Source: an archaeon 13_2_20CM_2_53_6
Lineage (GTDB): Archaea > Thermoproteota > Bathyarchaeia > 40CM-2-53-6
Reading direction: 5' to 3'
DNA: 37,921 bases
NCBI GenBank assembly: GCA_001915065.1
Contig: MNDT01000007.1
Location: forward strand, 1-37,921
A program made the translations under genes and the position numbers. Numbering within the stretch: the first letter of the stretch is position 1; each line of letters begins with the position of its first letter. Below are positions 17,206 through 25,568 of the stretch, piece after piece. Below the pieces are notes generated by a model that worked only from the letters and a program-made list of their open reading frames with translations, was not told where the DNA came from and did no database searches.

Positions 17206-17405
17206 GAAGATCCGAGAAATCTAGAATATTTTTGAAATCGCACCAACCTTGCGCGACATACGCGGCGAATCCCAGAATTTCGGTAAGGCTTTCTCTTCCC
17301 AACTCTGCTCTTCCACTATCTTTTCTCTTTCTGCTAACTATTATCTTTCTGTTATCTTTTTCTCGACCCCCCGGGGGCATCCCAGAACTCCAGAGACCCT
17401 TCACA
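17206..17405 (+). repeat. dispersed ~200-bp repeat, copy 1
   Basis: It matches copy 2 (25951-26127) in inverted orientation. Shared landmarks in order are GAAGAT, TTGAAATCG, GCGCGACA, a pyrimidine-rich tract with TTTCTGCTAACTATT and CTGTTATCTTTT, TCTCGACCCCCC with a C/G palindrome, and CAGAACTCCAGAGAC. The T-rich strand is plus. It ends 6 bases before the stop of the DP1 gene. The preceding 16988-17205 shows no gene. The short frames across it are not conserved between the copies in a convincing coding manner. Confidence 0.65.
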
Positions 17406-17410
17406 ACTTT

Positions 17411-18925
17411 CTATTCCGACCGGAAGTCAATCATCCGCACCTGCAACGACTGAAGATTGATCACGGGCAGCAACCCCGGCTGCGGCACCAATCCCATACG
17501 TTTCTGATAATCAGTCTGTCCCTGCCACGCCCCACAGTTCACAATCGTCGTCCCACGATACACCCCAGACCCAGGCACGTGAACATGTCCCGAGACGAAG
17601 ACGTCCGGAACACGCTCCACCACCAGCCAATCCTCCACCTCCGGCCCGATAGGCGTATTCTTCCCATACTCCGGCGCCAGATGCCTGGCCCGCAACTGAT
17701 ACTCCATAACCTCCACCGGACGACGATAATCAAAACCCGGCACCGAACTGATAACATCCATCAAGCTCGTCCCATGAAACAACAAGAAATCCACCCCCTC
17801 CAAGCGCACCTCCGAAGGATCACCCAGCGAAACCACCCTACGAGCATCATACACGGGACCCGCAAAATCGCGCGGAATCATAGGCTGAGGCAACGCCTGG
17901 CGGACAGCATCATGATTCCCAGGAATCAAAACCACCTCCATATACTCCGGAACCTCGCCCACAAACTTTGCCGCGAGCCGATACTGCTCGTAGATATCCG
18001 GCACCTTCAGATCAAGCTCCTGCCGCGGATACACCCCGATACCATCCACAAGATCACCCCCGACCAGAACGTACTTGACACGATCCGCAATCTCCCGCTG
18101 GCCCAGATCACCCACCTCGCCCCGAAGCCAGCCCACGACCCGCTGGAACGAGTCCTCCAAGAACACCTTGCTGCCAACATGGACATCCGAGATGAGAACC
18201 GCGTAGACCTCCTCATCGGCCCGGCCGGGCCTATGATCGGGAATCTCCGGCAGCACAATATTCTCGGCCACCAACAACTTCCCAGAACTCTTCCGCGTCT
18301 CCAAAAACAAGACCTGGTCCCGGGCAACCCGACGCGCCGTCTGCCATAACGCTGGATTCGAGTCATTCACAAGCACCGTCGCCTCCTCATCATAATCGTC
18401 CACTGTCAGAAAGATCCGGTTCCCCTTCTCCCGCTTCTCTACGACCATACAGACAAACCGTCCGCGACCATTCGCCCCAGAAGCCAACGCGTCCGCGATC
18501 GTCCCAGAACTCCTAGTATCGATCCTCTGCCGAAACAGCCCGCTCATCTTCTCAAACCTGCTACGGAAATACCGGAGAAAATCGTCAAACACCCCGGTCG
18601 TTCCCAGTTTTCCAGATGGATCAAAGACCACTTCAAGCCGCGACTCATGCTCCTCCGCAAAACGACGCCCAGCACCAAGGCTCGTCTCAACCTCCGCCGC
18701 CTTGCCCGTCGTCAGCTCTAGCTTCTCAGCCGCCCTGAGAACCAGATCCGCACTGATGAACAATGGCCTAGGCTCGACGGACCCAGCCACCTTCAACAGC
18801 TCATCGACGAGCGGCCTCAACGATTCTTCCCGGCCTAGCTCGACGAGAGTCTTGAACGCGTCAGACTCGATCTGGAAGCCCGCTTCGAGTATGACCCCTA
18901 TCGCGTCACGGAGGTTCTCAGACAA
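17411..18925 (-). CDS. dp1: DNA polymerase D (polII) small subunit DP1
   Basis: The 504-residue exonuclease subunit of archaeal family D replicative polymerase. It holds the Mre11-like 3'-5' proofreading nuclease and partners the large subunit DP2, which is not in this window. An N-terminal helical part is followed by an OB-fold region (about 155-225) and then the calcineurin-like phosphoesterase domain with all metal motifs: D247-V-H249, G290-D-L-V-D-G295, G336-N-H-D339, H384 and G446-H-V-H449. Proofreading should therefore be active. Start is TTG 18925. It is the last gene of a minus-strand train beginning at pyrI, 67 bases after the AbrB-PhoU gene. PolD is found in Euryarchaeota, Nitrososphaeria and relatives but not in classical Crenarchaeota. 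Confidence 0.95.
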   Translation of the reverse strand: MSENLRDAIGVILEAGFQIESDAFKTLVELGREESLRPLVDELLKVAGSVEPRPLFISADLVLRAAEKLELTTGKAAEVETSLGAGRRFAEEHESRLEVVFDPSGKLGTTGVFDDFLRYFRSRFEKMSGLFRQRIDTRSSGTIADALASGANGRGRFVCMVVEKREKGNRIFLTVDDYDEEATVLVNDSNPALWQTARRVARDQVLFLETRKSSGKLLVAENIVLPEIPDHRPGRADEEVYAVLISDVHVGSKVFLEDSFQRVVGWLRGEVGDLGQREIADRVKYVLVGGDLVDGIGVYPRQELDLKVPDIYEQYRLAAKFVGEVPEYMEVVLIPGNHDAVRQALPQPMIPRDFAGPVYDARRVVSLGDPSEVRLEGVDFLLFHGTSLMDVISSVPGFDYRRPVEVMEYQLRARHLAPEYGKNTPIGPEVEDWLVVERVPDVFVSGHVHVPGSGVYRGTTIVNCGAWQGQTDYQKRMGLVPQPGLLPVINLQSLQVRMIDFRSE

Positions 18926-18992
18926 GCAGACTCCCCGGCAGAGCCACCATTGTAGTATGATGACCGGTTTATTCTGTTATCCTCGCCAGTCC

Positions 18993-19961
18993 CTATCGAG
19001 TAATCGTCAGATCCGAGATGTCCACCGAGATCTCGCACATCCTGTTCAACGCAATAATAACCGCCACCAGATGGTTGACTAGGGGCCTCGATGAGCTAGC
19101 CACTTTTGCCTGGGCATCGGAAAGCTGCCGCTTGGCCTCCTTGAAACGCGGCCCAACAGACGAGGCTAGTTTCAGATCCCTCGAAAGCACCGAGCCCACC
19201 GCGTCCTTGTACATCGCATTCACCGCCAGGCCAATCTTCTCCAGCAACGCTTGCTCCTCCCTGGGGATCGGAACATCAGCCTGAGTATTCTCCGCAATCG
19301 TGACAGCGTAATCAGCAAAATTCTCGATATAGCTCGCGAGCAGACGAAAATCGAGGCAGTCAACAGAGGAGACCTTGATCTTCTCCAAGAGATACGTGTC
19401 AGCAATAGCCGCTCTGACTAGTCGTACGAGGAGAAAGTACCACCGGTCGACCTCCTCATCCCTCTCAACAACACCCTTCGACAGCCCCCCATTCGACGAG
19501 ACGAAAGACTGGACAGCGTCAAGCTGCATAGGCATCGAGAGCATCTCCAACCGGCGCAGAATACGCTCAGGATTCAACAAGGAAGGCTCAACAAGACACT
19601 GAAGAACAATCCTCCTAGAATCCTCCTCCAGCACCTCAAGCCCGACCAACCGCTTGGTAGTCTTCCTAACCTCCTCCCGAACATCCGGTGGCAAACTGTC
19701 CTTCGACTGGACCCTGATGATATCATAGCCTAGCAAGTATCTCTCGATAATCTCCCGTCTAACGAAGGGAGAAGCGTCCAAGACCACCTCGAGAGGAGCC
19801 CTATCCTCATCAATCTTGGGCGAGAGCAGGAGCCGCCCATCCTGGCGCTCCTCATAGGAGACCACGGACCCGGCTCCGAGCCCGACCCTCTTCGCCCATG
19901 CTTTGGGAATAGTTACGAGATAGGTCCCGTCCGGGGTCCGCTGTAGTTTACGCAGTTCCAA
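18993..19961 (-). CDS. phosphate-uptake regulator, AbrB-PhoU fusion
   Basis: A 322-residue regulator. Residues 1-50 form a SpoVT/AbrB swapped-hairpin DNA-binding domain (MELRKLQRTPDGTYLVTIPKAWAKRVGLGAGSVV). The remainder is a PhoU-type helical domain (VDRWYFLLVRLVRAAIADTYLL, then FRLLASYIENFADYAVTIAE). Archaeal proteins of this build are thought to regulate phosphate transport genes. A PiT phosphate transporter is at 33030 in this window but not adjacent. Start is TTG 19961. It lies in the pyrI-to-DP1 train, 59 bases after hflX. Confidence 0.88.
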   Translation of the reverse strand: MELRKLQRTPDGTYLVTIPKAWAKRVGLGAGSVVSYEERQDGRLLLSPKIDEDRAPLEVVLDASPFVRREIIERYLLGYDIIRVQSKDSLPPDVREEVRKTTKRLVGLEVLEEDSRRIVLQCLVEPSLLNPERILRRLEMLSMPMQLDAVQSFVSSNGGLSKGVVERDEEVDRWYFLLVRLVRAAIADTYLLEKIKVSSVDCLDFRLLASYIENFADYAVTIAENTQADVPIPREEQALLEKIGLAVNAMYKDAVGSVLSRDLKLASSVGPRFKEAKRQLSDAQAKVASSSRPLVNHLVAVIIALNRMCEISVDISDLTITR

Positions 19962-20020
19962 CTGAGACGATCACTCCTCATCATACAGCAATGGAGAATT
20001 TTAGGGTTTGGCAGAATCTA

Positions 20021-21154
20021 CTATGGAGAGCTCCGCAACTCTAGAGTCTTCTGCCCATCTTGACCGTTCAGCTGTTGATATCCGAGCCTCACAACCTCTT
20101 GAGTATTCTGACCCTTCAGGGCGCTTAGGGCGATCCGAGGCGTCTTCGGGAAGATTCTCGACACAAGCATCTCGCCCTCATGCAGTTGATCTTGACTACA
20201 TCGATCGATCTTGTTGACACACACTATCAGAGGAACGTTTGGGGCGATTCGTTTCAAGGTCTCATTCGAAGCGGTGATCTTCCTGAAGACTGTCTCCTCG
20301 TCCTCGCTAATGTCGATGAAGAGAAGAATCAGGTCAGAGTCCGATATCTCTCCGAGGGTCGTGTTGAAGGCTTTGATAATAATAGGATGCATGTCCTCGA
20401 TGAAACCAATACTGTCAATGAGAATGAAGCTGAAAGCATCAGCACCATTCTGATAGTCAACCCTCCGGGCAAAAGTTGACAAGGTCGTGAAAGGACCCAG
20501 CCCCGTAGCCTTATGCTCAGCCACGATCCGGTTGAAGAACGTCGTTTTCCCGCTCTGCGTGTAGCCTGCCAGCGCAACGATAGGAAAACCTAGCTCTCTC
20601 CGCCTCTCCCTCAACGCCTTCTTCTTCTCATACACATTCTCCAACTCGTCTTCTAGTCTCGAGATTTGCCGGCGAGCCCCTCGTTCGTAGTCGCTGTAGG
20701 GATATTCGCCGGGACCGCTCCAGCCGACCTGTTCGCCGAGGATACCTTTCAACCGGAGAAATTCCTTGCCCCACGAGAATGTGTATCTGAGCTTCGCCAG
20801 CTGGATCTGAAGCTTCGCCTCTTTAGTCATGGCTCGTTGGTCGAACACCTCGAGAATCAGCATGTTACGATCGATGACTTTGATCTCCGTCCCGCCGAGG
20901 ACCTTCTGTATCTTGAAGACCTGTGATCCCGGCAGTCTGTTCGCGAACAAGACTGCCTCTATCTTCTTCTCTGAGGTCAGCTGCTTGATCTCGTCCAGCT
21001 TTCCCGGGCCGATGCAGTAGGTGTGGTGCAGACTCTTCCGGTGCTGAATTACCCTGTCAACCACTTCGTACCCAATGCTCTTTGCCATCGTCTCAACCTC
21101 ATCGGCTCTAGACGGCACGAGAGGCACTACACACTCGACGACGATGGACCTCAT
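20021..21154 (-). CDS. hflX: GTPase HflX
   Basis: A 377-residue ribosome-associated GTPase. The N-terminal HflX domain (to about 185) carries GPGKLDEIKQL and the coiled segment ISRLEDELENVYEKKKALRERRRE. The G domain follows with G1 G197-Y-T-Q-S-G-K-T, switch I PFTTLST, G3 D247-S-I-G250 and G4 N314-K-I-D317. The variants of G1 (QSG for the common NAG) and G3 (DSIGF for DTVGF) are modest. HflX proteins act on 50S subunits and rescue stalled ribosomes under stress. Start is ATG 21154. It lies between atpF and the AbrB-PhoU gene in the minus-strand train. Confidence 0.94.
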   Translation of the reverse strand: MRSIVVECVVPLVPSRADEVETMAKSIGYEVVDRVIQHRKSLHHTYCIGPGKLDEIKQLTSEKKIEAVLFANRLPGSQVFKIQKVLGGTEIKVIDRNMLILEVFDQRAMTKEAKLQIQLAKLRYTFSWGKEFLRLKGILGEQVGWSGPGEYPYSDYERGARRQISRLEDELENVYEKKKALRERRRELGFPIVALAGYTQSGKTTFFNRIVAEHKATGLGPFTTLSTFARRVDYQNGADAFSFILIDSIGFIEDMHPIIIKAFNTTLGEISDSDLILLFIDISEDEETVFRKITASNETLKRIAPNVPLIVCVNKIDRCSQDQLHEGEMLVSRIFPKTPRIALSALKGQNTQEVVRLGYQQLNGQDGQKTLELRSSP

Positions 21155-21221
21155 TTCAGAAATTCAACTTGTCCCTAGAAGCCTGTTCGGATTATATCAA
21201 GACCCTGTGTCCAAAGCAGCA

Positions 21222-21542
21222 CTACTGGACCCTAATCTCGACTCCAACAGTCCTCTTGATCAGATCCGCCAACAGGTCGACCAGGGGTTTGCCACCCTTT
21301 CGTGTCGGAATCGAGACCACCAGGGGAAGTTCGATTTCCTTCTTGCTCTTTCCAAGTCTGTCCTTTATCCAGTCGAAGACTGGCTCTGTGACGATCACTA
21401 AAGACACGATCTGTTTTGCCTTGATCTCGTCGAAGGTTTTCACGGCATCTTCCTGAGATTCGACAACCCATGTGTTTCTGACGCCGCCGAGTCTGAAGTA
21501 AATACTCGTCTCCTTGTCAGCCATGACTCCTATCTTGCCCAT
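21222..21542 (-). CDS. atpF: A-type ATP synthase subunit F (stand-alone)
   Basis: A 106-residue protein matching the central-stalk subunit F of archaeal A1A0 ATP synthase: MGKIGVMADKETSIYFRLGGVRNTW, then VSLVIVTEPVFDWI, and a C-terminal KRTVGVEIRVQ. Subunit F binds the D subunit in the rotor and regulates ATP hydrolysis. Length is normal. The other ATP synthase genes, usually its neighbours, are absent here. It is placed between ogg (9-base gap) and hflX (67-base gap). It may be the sole copy moved out of the operon or a paralogue. Confidence 0.85.
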   Translation of the reverse strand: MGKIGVMADKETSIYFRLGGVRNTWVVESQEDAVKTFDEIKAKQIVSLVIVTEPVFDWIKDRLGKSKKEIELPLVVSIPTRKGGKPLVDLLADLIKRTVGVEIRVQ

Positions 21543-21551
21543 TTCTGTTTC

Positions 21552-22238
21552 CTACTTGAAGATCCAGCCTGTCTCCTTGGACCAGAACAGCAGGTCAAGC
21601 TCTGCCATAGGTATGCTTATGTCGGCCGCGAACCGTCGTAGCTTCTCTTCAATCTCCAAGTACCGTTTCTTGGTGATGGACGCGGGTACTTCAGGTATGA
21701 CTTTGAGCCGAGCCAGGTTCCGCAGGATGTGTCGGTCGAGAATTGCGAACTCTTCACCCAGCCCGATGTTCCGGAGGAAATGGCTGGCTTCTTTGTAGCC
21801 GAGTCCCATGACATTCTCGACTAGCCATTGGCGAAGCTCGAAGGGATTGTAGAAGCTCTCGATGCGGGATTTCAGCTGAAGTCTACCATCCGCTGCGAAG
21901 AGGTCCCTGGCCTCTACGATGTAGCGGGCTTTGCTGTCTCCGAACCTGACATTGCTTAGATGCGGCTCGAGGTCCGTAGGCTTTCCCTTCAACAGGAGAG
22001 TTAGCTGTTTCAGTTTCGAGACCGCGTCCCAGCAGACCCTTGCAGAGGATTGTGGGGTCAGCAGGCAGAACGCAAGCTCGGCGAAGACCTCCTCGTCATT
22101 CCAGCGCATGACCTGTTTGAATTCCAAGAGACGTTTCTGGATGGCATCCTTCCTTTCTTGATAGAGCGACTGTAGTTCTAGGACATTGCTGTCCGGTCTT
22201 GCAACACTCAACTGTGAGCTAGAACTGTTTGAGAACAT
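21552..22238 (-). CDS. ogg: 8-oxoguanine DNA glycosylase/AP lyase, Ogg2 type
   Basis: A 228-residue helix-hairpin-helix base-excision enzyme that removes 8-oxoguanine and cleaves the abasic site. The hairpin reads GLGYKEASHFLRNIG with catalytic Lys149, followed by FAILDRHILRNL with the catalytic Asp168. Both agree with the archaeal Ogg2 family. AFCLLTPQSSARVCW is the typical early helix, and the protein ends in WSKETGWIFK. ATG 22238 lies inside the end of pyrI (20-base overlap), so translational coupling is likely. Confidence 0.92.
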   Translation of the reverse strand: MFSNSSSSQLSVARPDSNVLELQSLYQERKDAIQKRLLEFKQVMRWNDEEVFAELAFCLLTPQSSARVCWDAVSKLKQLTLLLKGKPTDLEPHLSNVRFGDSKARYIVEARDLFAADGRLQLKSRIESFYNPFELRQWLVENVMGLGYKEASHFLRNIGLGEEFAILDRHILRNLARLKVIPEVPASITKKRYLEIEEKLRRFAADISIPMAELDLLFWSKETGWIFK

Positions 22239-22695
22239 CTGGCTTCTCCATGATGCGTGAACAGTAGAAGCATCTCAGTCTCAGCGGGTCCTGTCGTTCA
22301 ACCATAAACTTCGGCTCGACAGGCTCACCCGCGTTCGACACGCATGCGGGATTTGCACATTTTACGATTCCTCGTATAGAGTCCGGAAGCTTGACCCGTG
22401 TCTTCTCAGCCACCTCATAGTCCCGGATGATATTGATCGTTGCACCGGGCGCGATCAGAGCTATCTTGTCCACTTCACCAGGCTTCAACTCCCGGTTTTC
22501 AACCTTGACAATGTCCTTCTTGCTAGCAGTCTTGGACGGAACGTTCATCGCCACACTCACGATATCTCCTTCGCCGCGGCCGATTCCGAGGATCTTGACA
22601 ACGTCGAGAGCGTGGCCCGCTGAGATATGGTCAATCACGGTGCCGTTGCGGATCTTCTTAACATAGAGTTCCTTCACAGCAACGGTCTTGGACAA
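22219..22695 (-). CDS. pyrI: aspartate carbamoyltransferase regulatory subunit
   Basis: A 158-residue allosteric chain that binds the PyrB trimers and senses nucleotides. The N-terminal effector domain reads KELYVKKIRNGTVIDHI and VAMNVPSK..KKDIVKVENREL. It is followed by VDKIALIAPGATINIIRDYEV and the zinc domain with C113, C118, C142 and C145. All four zinc ligands are kept. Start is ATG 22695. It heads the minus-strand train and is divergent from the YjbQ gene. Its catalytic partner pyrB is 7.2 kb to the left, not adjacent as in many archaea. Confidence 0.96.
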   Translation of the reverse strand: MSKTVAVKELYVKKIRNGTVIDHISAGHALDVVKILGIGRGEGDIVSVAMNVPSKTASKKDIVKVENRELKPGEVDKIALIAPGATINIIRDYEVAEKTRVKLPDSIRGIVKCANPACVSNAGEPVEPKFMVERQDPLRLRCFYCSRIMEKPDVLKQF

Positions 22696-22757
22696 GGCAG
22701 TTCATCTTGAGACCATCTTACACTCTTAATTGCTTCTCTGGCTAAGCGAACTGAGAC

Positions 22758-23177
22758 ATGACGGTCGAGTCGGACTCTCTCAATCTTCACACACGATACG
22801 AGGGCGAAATCCTTGACATTACAGAAAAGATTCAGGCCATTGTGGCGAAAGGAAATATCAGGAACGGGGTTGCCTTCCTATTCGTCCCCGGGTCCACAGC
22901 GGCGCTGACTACGCTTGAGTACGAACCTGGCCTTCTCGTTGACCTTCCCAGTATGCTCGAAACAATTGCGCCGAAAGCCGGAACCTACGAGCATGAAAGA
23001 CAGTGGCATGATGGAAACGGCCACTCTCACGTCAGGGCTGCGCTCCTCGGGCCTGACCTGTTTGTCCCGATCAGAGAGAAGAGTCTGGTGCTGGGCACTT
23101 GGCAACAGATCGTTTTCATCGAACTAGACGTTCGGTCGCGAGATAGAACGCTTGTCGTCCAACTCATAGGAGAATAA
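22758..23177 (+). CDS. YjbQ/UPF0047 family protein
   Basis: A 139-residue protein of the YjbQ (UPF0047) family, for which weak thiamine-phosphate synthase activity has been described in some members; the physiological role is unclear. Family motifs are VAFLFVPGSTAALTTLEYEPG, YEHERQWHDGNGHSHVRAALLG (metal/ligand-binding His cluster) and LGTWQQIVFIELDVRSRDR. Start is ATG 22758. The gene is complete and precedes the ORB-containing gap upstream of orc1. Confidence 0.9.
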   Translation: MTVESDSLNLHTRYEGEILDITEKIQAIVAKGNIRNGVAFLFVPGSTAALTTLEYEPGLLVDLPSMLETIAPKAGTYEHERQWHDGNGHSHVRAALLGPDLFVPIREKSLVLGTWQQIVFIELDVRSRDRTLVVQLIGE

Positions 23178-23488
23178 TGCTCACCCAGACCCCTCCCTTT
23201 CCTCTGGAAAACTCAACTCTCCCATTGAGGAATGTTCTGACTATGCTACTGTAGTAATTCATCATCGGCAGTGTATAGGATGCCATAAATCAAGAGATCT
23301 CGCTACTAACCTCAAACAGTATCCTCTTAGAAACCAAAGAACCAACACAAAAGAGCAGAATCAGCTTTCCAACGGAAACATAGGGGTGGGGGGACAGTTT
23401 TAGTCGGTCCAGTCGAAACGTCTGTACGAGAACCCTTAATTCCATTGGAACTGAGACGCGGGAGTATCAAGTAGAAGCTCGTTTTCCA
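23178..23488. other. candidate replication origin region upstream of orc1/cdc6
   Basis: This 311-base gap holds several ORB-like elements and no gene. The best is TTCCAACGGAAACATAGGGG (from 23367), which continues into a G-run, the G-string that follows archaeal ORBs. Others are TCCAGTCGAAACG (23408-23420), TTCCATTGGAA (23440-23450) and TTTCC-TCT-GGAAA (23198-23210). The first matches the element at 29535 at 17 of 20 positions. A/T-rich patches (23270-23360) between them could unwind. Location immediately upstream of an Orc1/Cdc6 gene is the classic archaeal oriC arrangement. Confidence 0.65.
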
Positions 23489-24733
23489 TTGTCGCAACAG
23501 GGATTGGATCTAATCTTCGAACAAGTACTCTCCGGAGGGCTCGTCTTCAGGGACAGGAATCTGCTTAGGCACGACTACATGCCGGCGACCCTGCCTCACC
23601 GCGAAGAACAGATTCGACGGCTCGGCTCTGTCCTAGCGCCGGCTTTGTCTAGAGAGCGAGTGTCGAACCTCTTCGCTTATGGCAAGACCGGGACGGGAAA
23701 GACCATTGTTACAAGGTTTGTCTTGGACAGGCTGCAGAGGAAGGCGAGGGATCATGGTCGGGCTGTAGATACGAGCTATGTTAACTGTCGGCTCGCTGGT
23801 ACGAATTATCGTGTTATCGCTGATCTTTGTCGTGCGCTGGGAGAGGATGTGCCGTTTACTGGACTGGCCGTCGGAGAGCTTTTTGACAGGCTGAGGAACG
23901 CGTTACAGTCACGAGAGTCGGCGTTTCTCGTTGTCTTGGACGAGATTGACGCGCTTGTCAAGCGGAGCGACGATGACAGCCTTCTCTACGAGCTTACAAG
24001 GATTAACGAGCGACTCGACGGTGGATGGATCGGAGTCATAGGCATCTCTAACGATCTCCACTTCAAAGACTTCTTGGACCCTCGCGTTCTGAGTTCTCTC
24101 GGGGAGGAGGAGCTTGTGTTCAAACCCTACTCGTCCGAAGAGCTGTACGACATCCTGAAAGACCGTGCCGAGCAAGCTTTCCAGGAGGGAGTCTTGGACG
24201 ATGGTGCTTTGCGTCTCTGCTCGGCCTTGGCCGCGGGAGAGCATGGCGATGCCAGGAGGGCCCTGGACCTTCTCCGAGTGGCCGGCGAGATCGGCGAGCG
24301 AGCTAAAGAGGAAAGAATACTAGAATCTCACGTCCGTATGGCCCAACAGAAAGTAGAGCATGACAGGGTCACCGAGGTATTGTCCTCGTTGCCTCTTCAC
24401 TCAAGAATCCTACTAATCTCCGTTCTCCACTTGGAGAGTGCTCGCAAGGAGAGCTCTGTCACTGGCGATGTGTATGAGGTCTACCGCGGTTTGTGTTCGG
24501 CTGCGGCCGTCGAGCCCCTGACGCAGAGGAGGATCAGTGGCCTGCTGAACGAGCTGGATATCATGGGTATCATCAATGCTCGAGTTGTGAGTTTCGGCCG
24601 GTACGGCAGGACAAAGAAAATCCGGCTGGGAGTAGAGCCACAGGCTGTCAAGTCTGCCTTTGGAAACGATGAGCTTGTCAGAGGGCTCTTAGAATATGCG
24701 CCGCGCGGTCTCCCGGGACACCAGGGTCGCTAG
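23489..24733 (+). CDS. cdc6: replication initiator Orc1/Cdc6
   Basis: A 414-residue AAA+ origin-binding protein that loads MCM at archaeal origins. Walker A is G65-K-T-G-T-G-K-T72, Walker B L147-V-V-L-D-E-I-D154, and sensor 1 is in IGVIGISND. The lid helices follow, then a C-terminal winged helix (LTQRRISGLLNELDIMGIINARVVSFGRYGRTKKI). All ATPase motifs are intact. Start is TTG 23489. DUF99 overlaps its 3' end by 38 bases. The upstream gap carries ORB-like repeats, its expected binding sites. Confidence 0.95.
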   Translation: MSQQGLDLIFEQVLSGGLVFRDRNLLRHDYMPATLPHREEQIRRLGSVLAPALSRERVSNLFAYGKTGTGKTIVTRFVLDRLQRKARDHGRAVDTSYVNCRLAGTNYRVIADLCRALGEDVPFTGLAVGELFDRLRNALQSRESAFLVVLDEIDALVKRSDDDSLLYELTRINERLDGGWIGVIGISNDLHFKDFLDPRVLSSLGEEELVFKPYSSEELYDILKDRAEQAFQEGVLDDGALRLCSALAAGEHGDARRALDLLRVAGEIGERAKEERILESHVRMAQQKVEHDRVTEVLSSLPLHSRILLISVLHLESARKESSVTGDVYEVYRGLCSAAAVEPLTQRRISGLLNELDIMGIINARVVSFGRYGRTKKIRLGVEPQAVKSAFGNDELVRGLLEYAPRGLPGHQGR

Positions 24734-25292
24734 CTGCATCGGGATCGAGGACGGCCCCTTTATTCCCAGGAGACTCGGGGGTTCAAACGCACCTCTCGTG
24801 GCCGTCAAGCTAGAAGGCCCGCACATAACGGCCGTCAGGGCTGGATGGATTGGTGTGGACGGGATGGATGGGACTGAACGGGCGCTGAAACTATTGAAGT
24901 CTCTCTCCATGTTGCAGTCCCCAATTCTGCTGGCGGGGGTCACGTTTGGGGGCTTCAATCTGGTCGATCCTCGGAGACTGCAGAAGATGTTCAAAGTCCC
25001 GACGATTGTCGTTGTAGGGTCTCGGCCGAATAACATGGCTGTGAAACGTGCCTTGGTCAGACATTTCCTCGATTGGAGAGAGAGGTGGCGGATCATCCGA
25101 TCGCTAGGCCCATTGCGAACTGTCCGTACTGTTGCGAGCGAGAATCCGTTATTCTATGAAGCGTTCGGCTGTTCCAGCAGAGTTGCGCGAAGGATCCTTG
25201 CCGGCTGGGCCTTGGTCTCGAGGATCCCAGAGCCGCTGAGGGTCGCGGGACTGGTTGCTAGAGGATTGTTTCCAGCGCAACCCCTCGACTAG
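24696..25292 (+). CDS. DUF99 family protein (endonuclease V-like fold)
   Basis: A 198-residue archaeal conserved protein of the DUF99/UPF0215 family, which is distantly related to endonuclease V. Signatures are SCIGIEDGPFIP near the start, WIGVDGMDGTE, and ILLAGVTFGGFNLVDPRRL, followed by VPTIVVVGSRPN. The activity is not established. Start is ATG 24696, inside the end of cdc6, so the two are co-transcribed and probably coupled in translation. Family conservation next to replication genes suggests a DNA-linked role, but that is inference. Confidence 0.88.
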   Translation: MRRAVSRDTRVASCIGIEDGPFIPRRLGGSNAPLVAVKLEGPHITAVRAGWIGVDGMDGTERALKLLKSLSMLQSPILLAGVTFGGFNLVDPRRLQKMFKVPTIVVVGSRPNNMAVKRALVRHFLDWRERWRIIRSLGPLRTVRTVASENPLFYEAFGCSSRVARRILAGWALVSRIPEPLRVAGLVARGLFPAQPLD

Positions 25293-25382
25293 GCCCGGGG
25301 TTACAGGAGCCTTTAGTCGTCCGACGGACGATGCAGTGGACGGTCCTGGAGAGTCTTCCGTGGACTGTCGGGAGATTAAGAG

Positions 25383-25568
25383 ATGCTCGAAAGAGAGAGT
25401 TCGAAAGACAACAAGCTGAACGATTATTTTCGGAGGAGATGCTGCAATTATGAGCGGTTTCTCTGTGATCGCGTCTGGGAGTGTGCGTTGTGCGCGAAGC
25501 AGGCGGGAAAGGTTGAGCCTGTGGAGCTGTCTCTGCCTACGAAGGTTGAGGCGTTGAGGCGGAGGTGA
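25383..25568 (+). CDS. small Cys-containing protein
   Basis: A 61-residue basic protein with five cysteines (C20, C21, C28, C34, C37) in a WECALC-type arrangement that could bind zinc. Start is ATG 25383. Its TGA overlaps the GTG of the next gene (GTGA), a translational-coupling junction. It follows DUF99 by 90 bases on the same strand. The family is unknown. Confidence 0.5.
   Translation: MLERESSKDNKLNDYFRRRCCNYERFLCDRVWECALCAKQAGKVEPVELSLPTKVEALRRR

Noticed and set aside
17183-17404. 73-codon minus-strand frame inside repeat copy 1
   Set aside because: The frame is not preserved in the second copy because of indels, so the repeat is treated as non-coding.
17249-18349. Long open frame (366 codons) antisense to DP1
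   Set aside because: It is antisense to a fully supported polymerase gene. Its composition (Arg/His/Pro/Thr-rich, no domain pattern) is what codon bias on the opposite strand produces.
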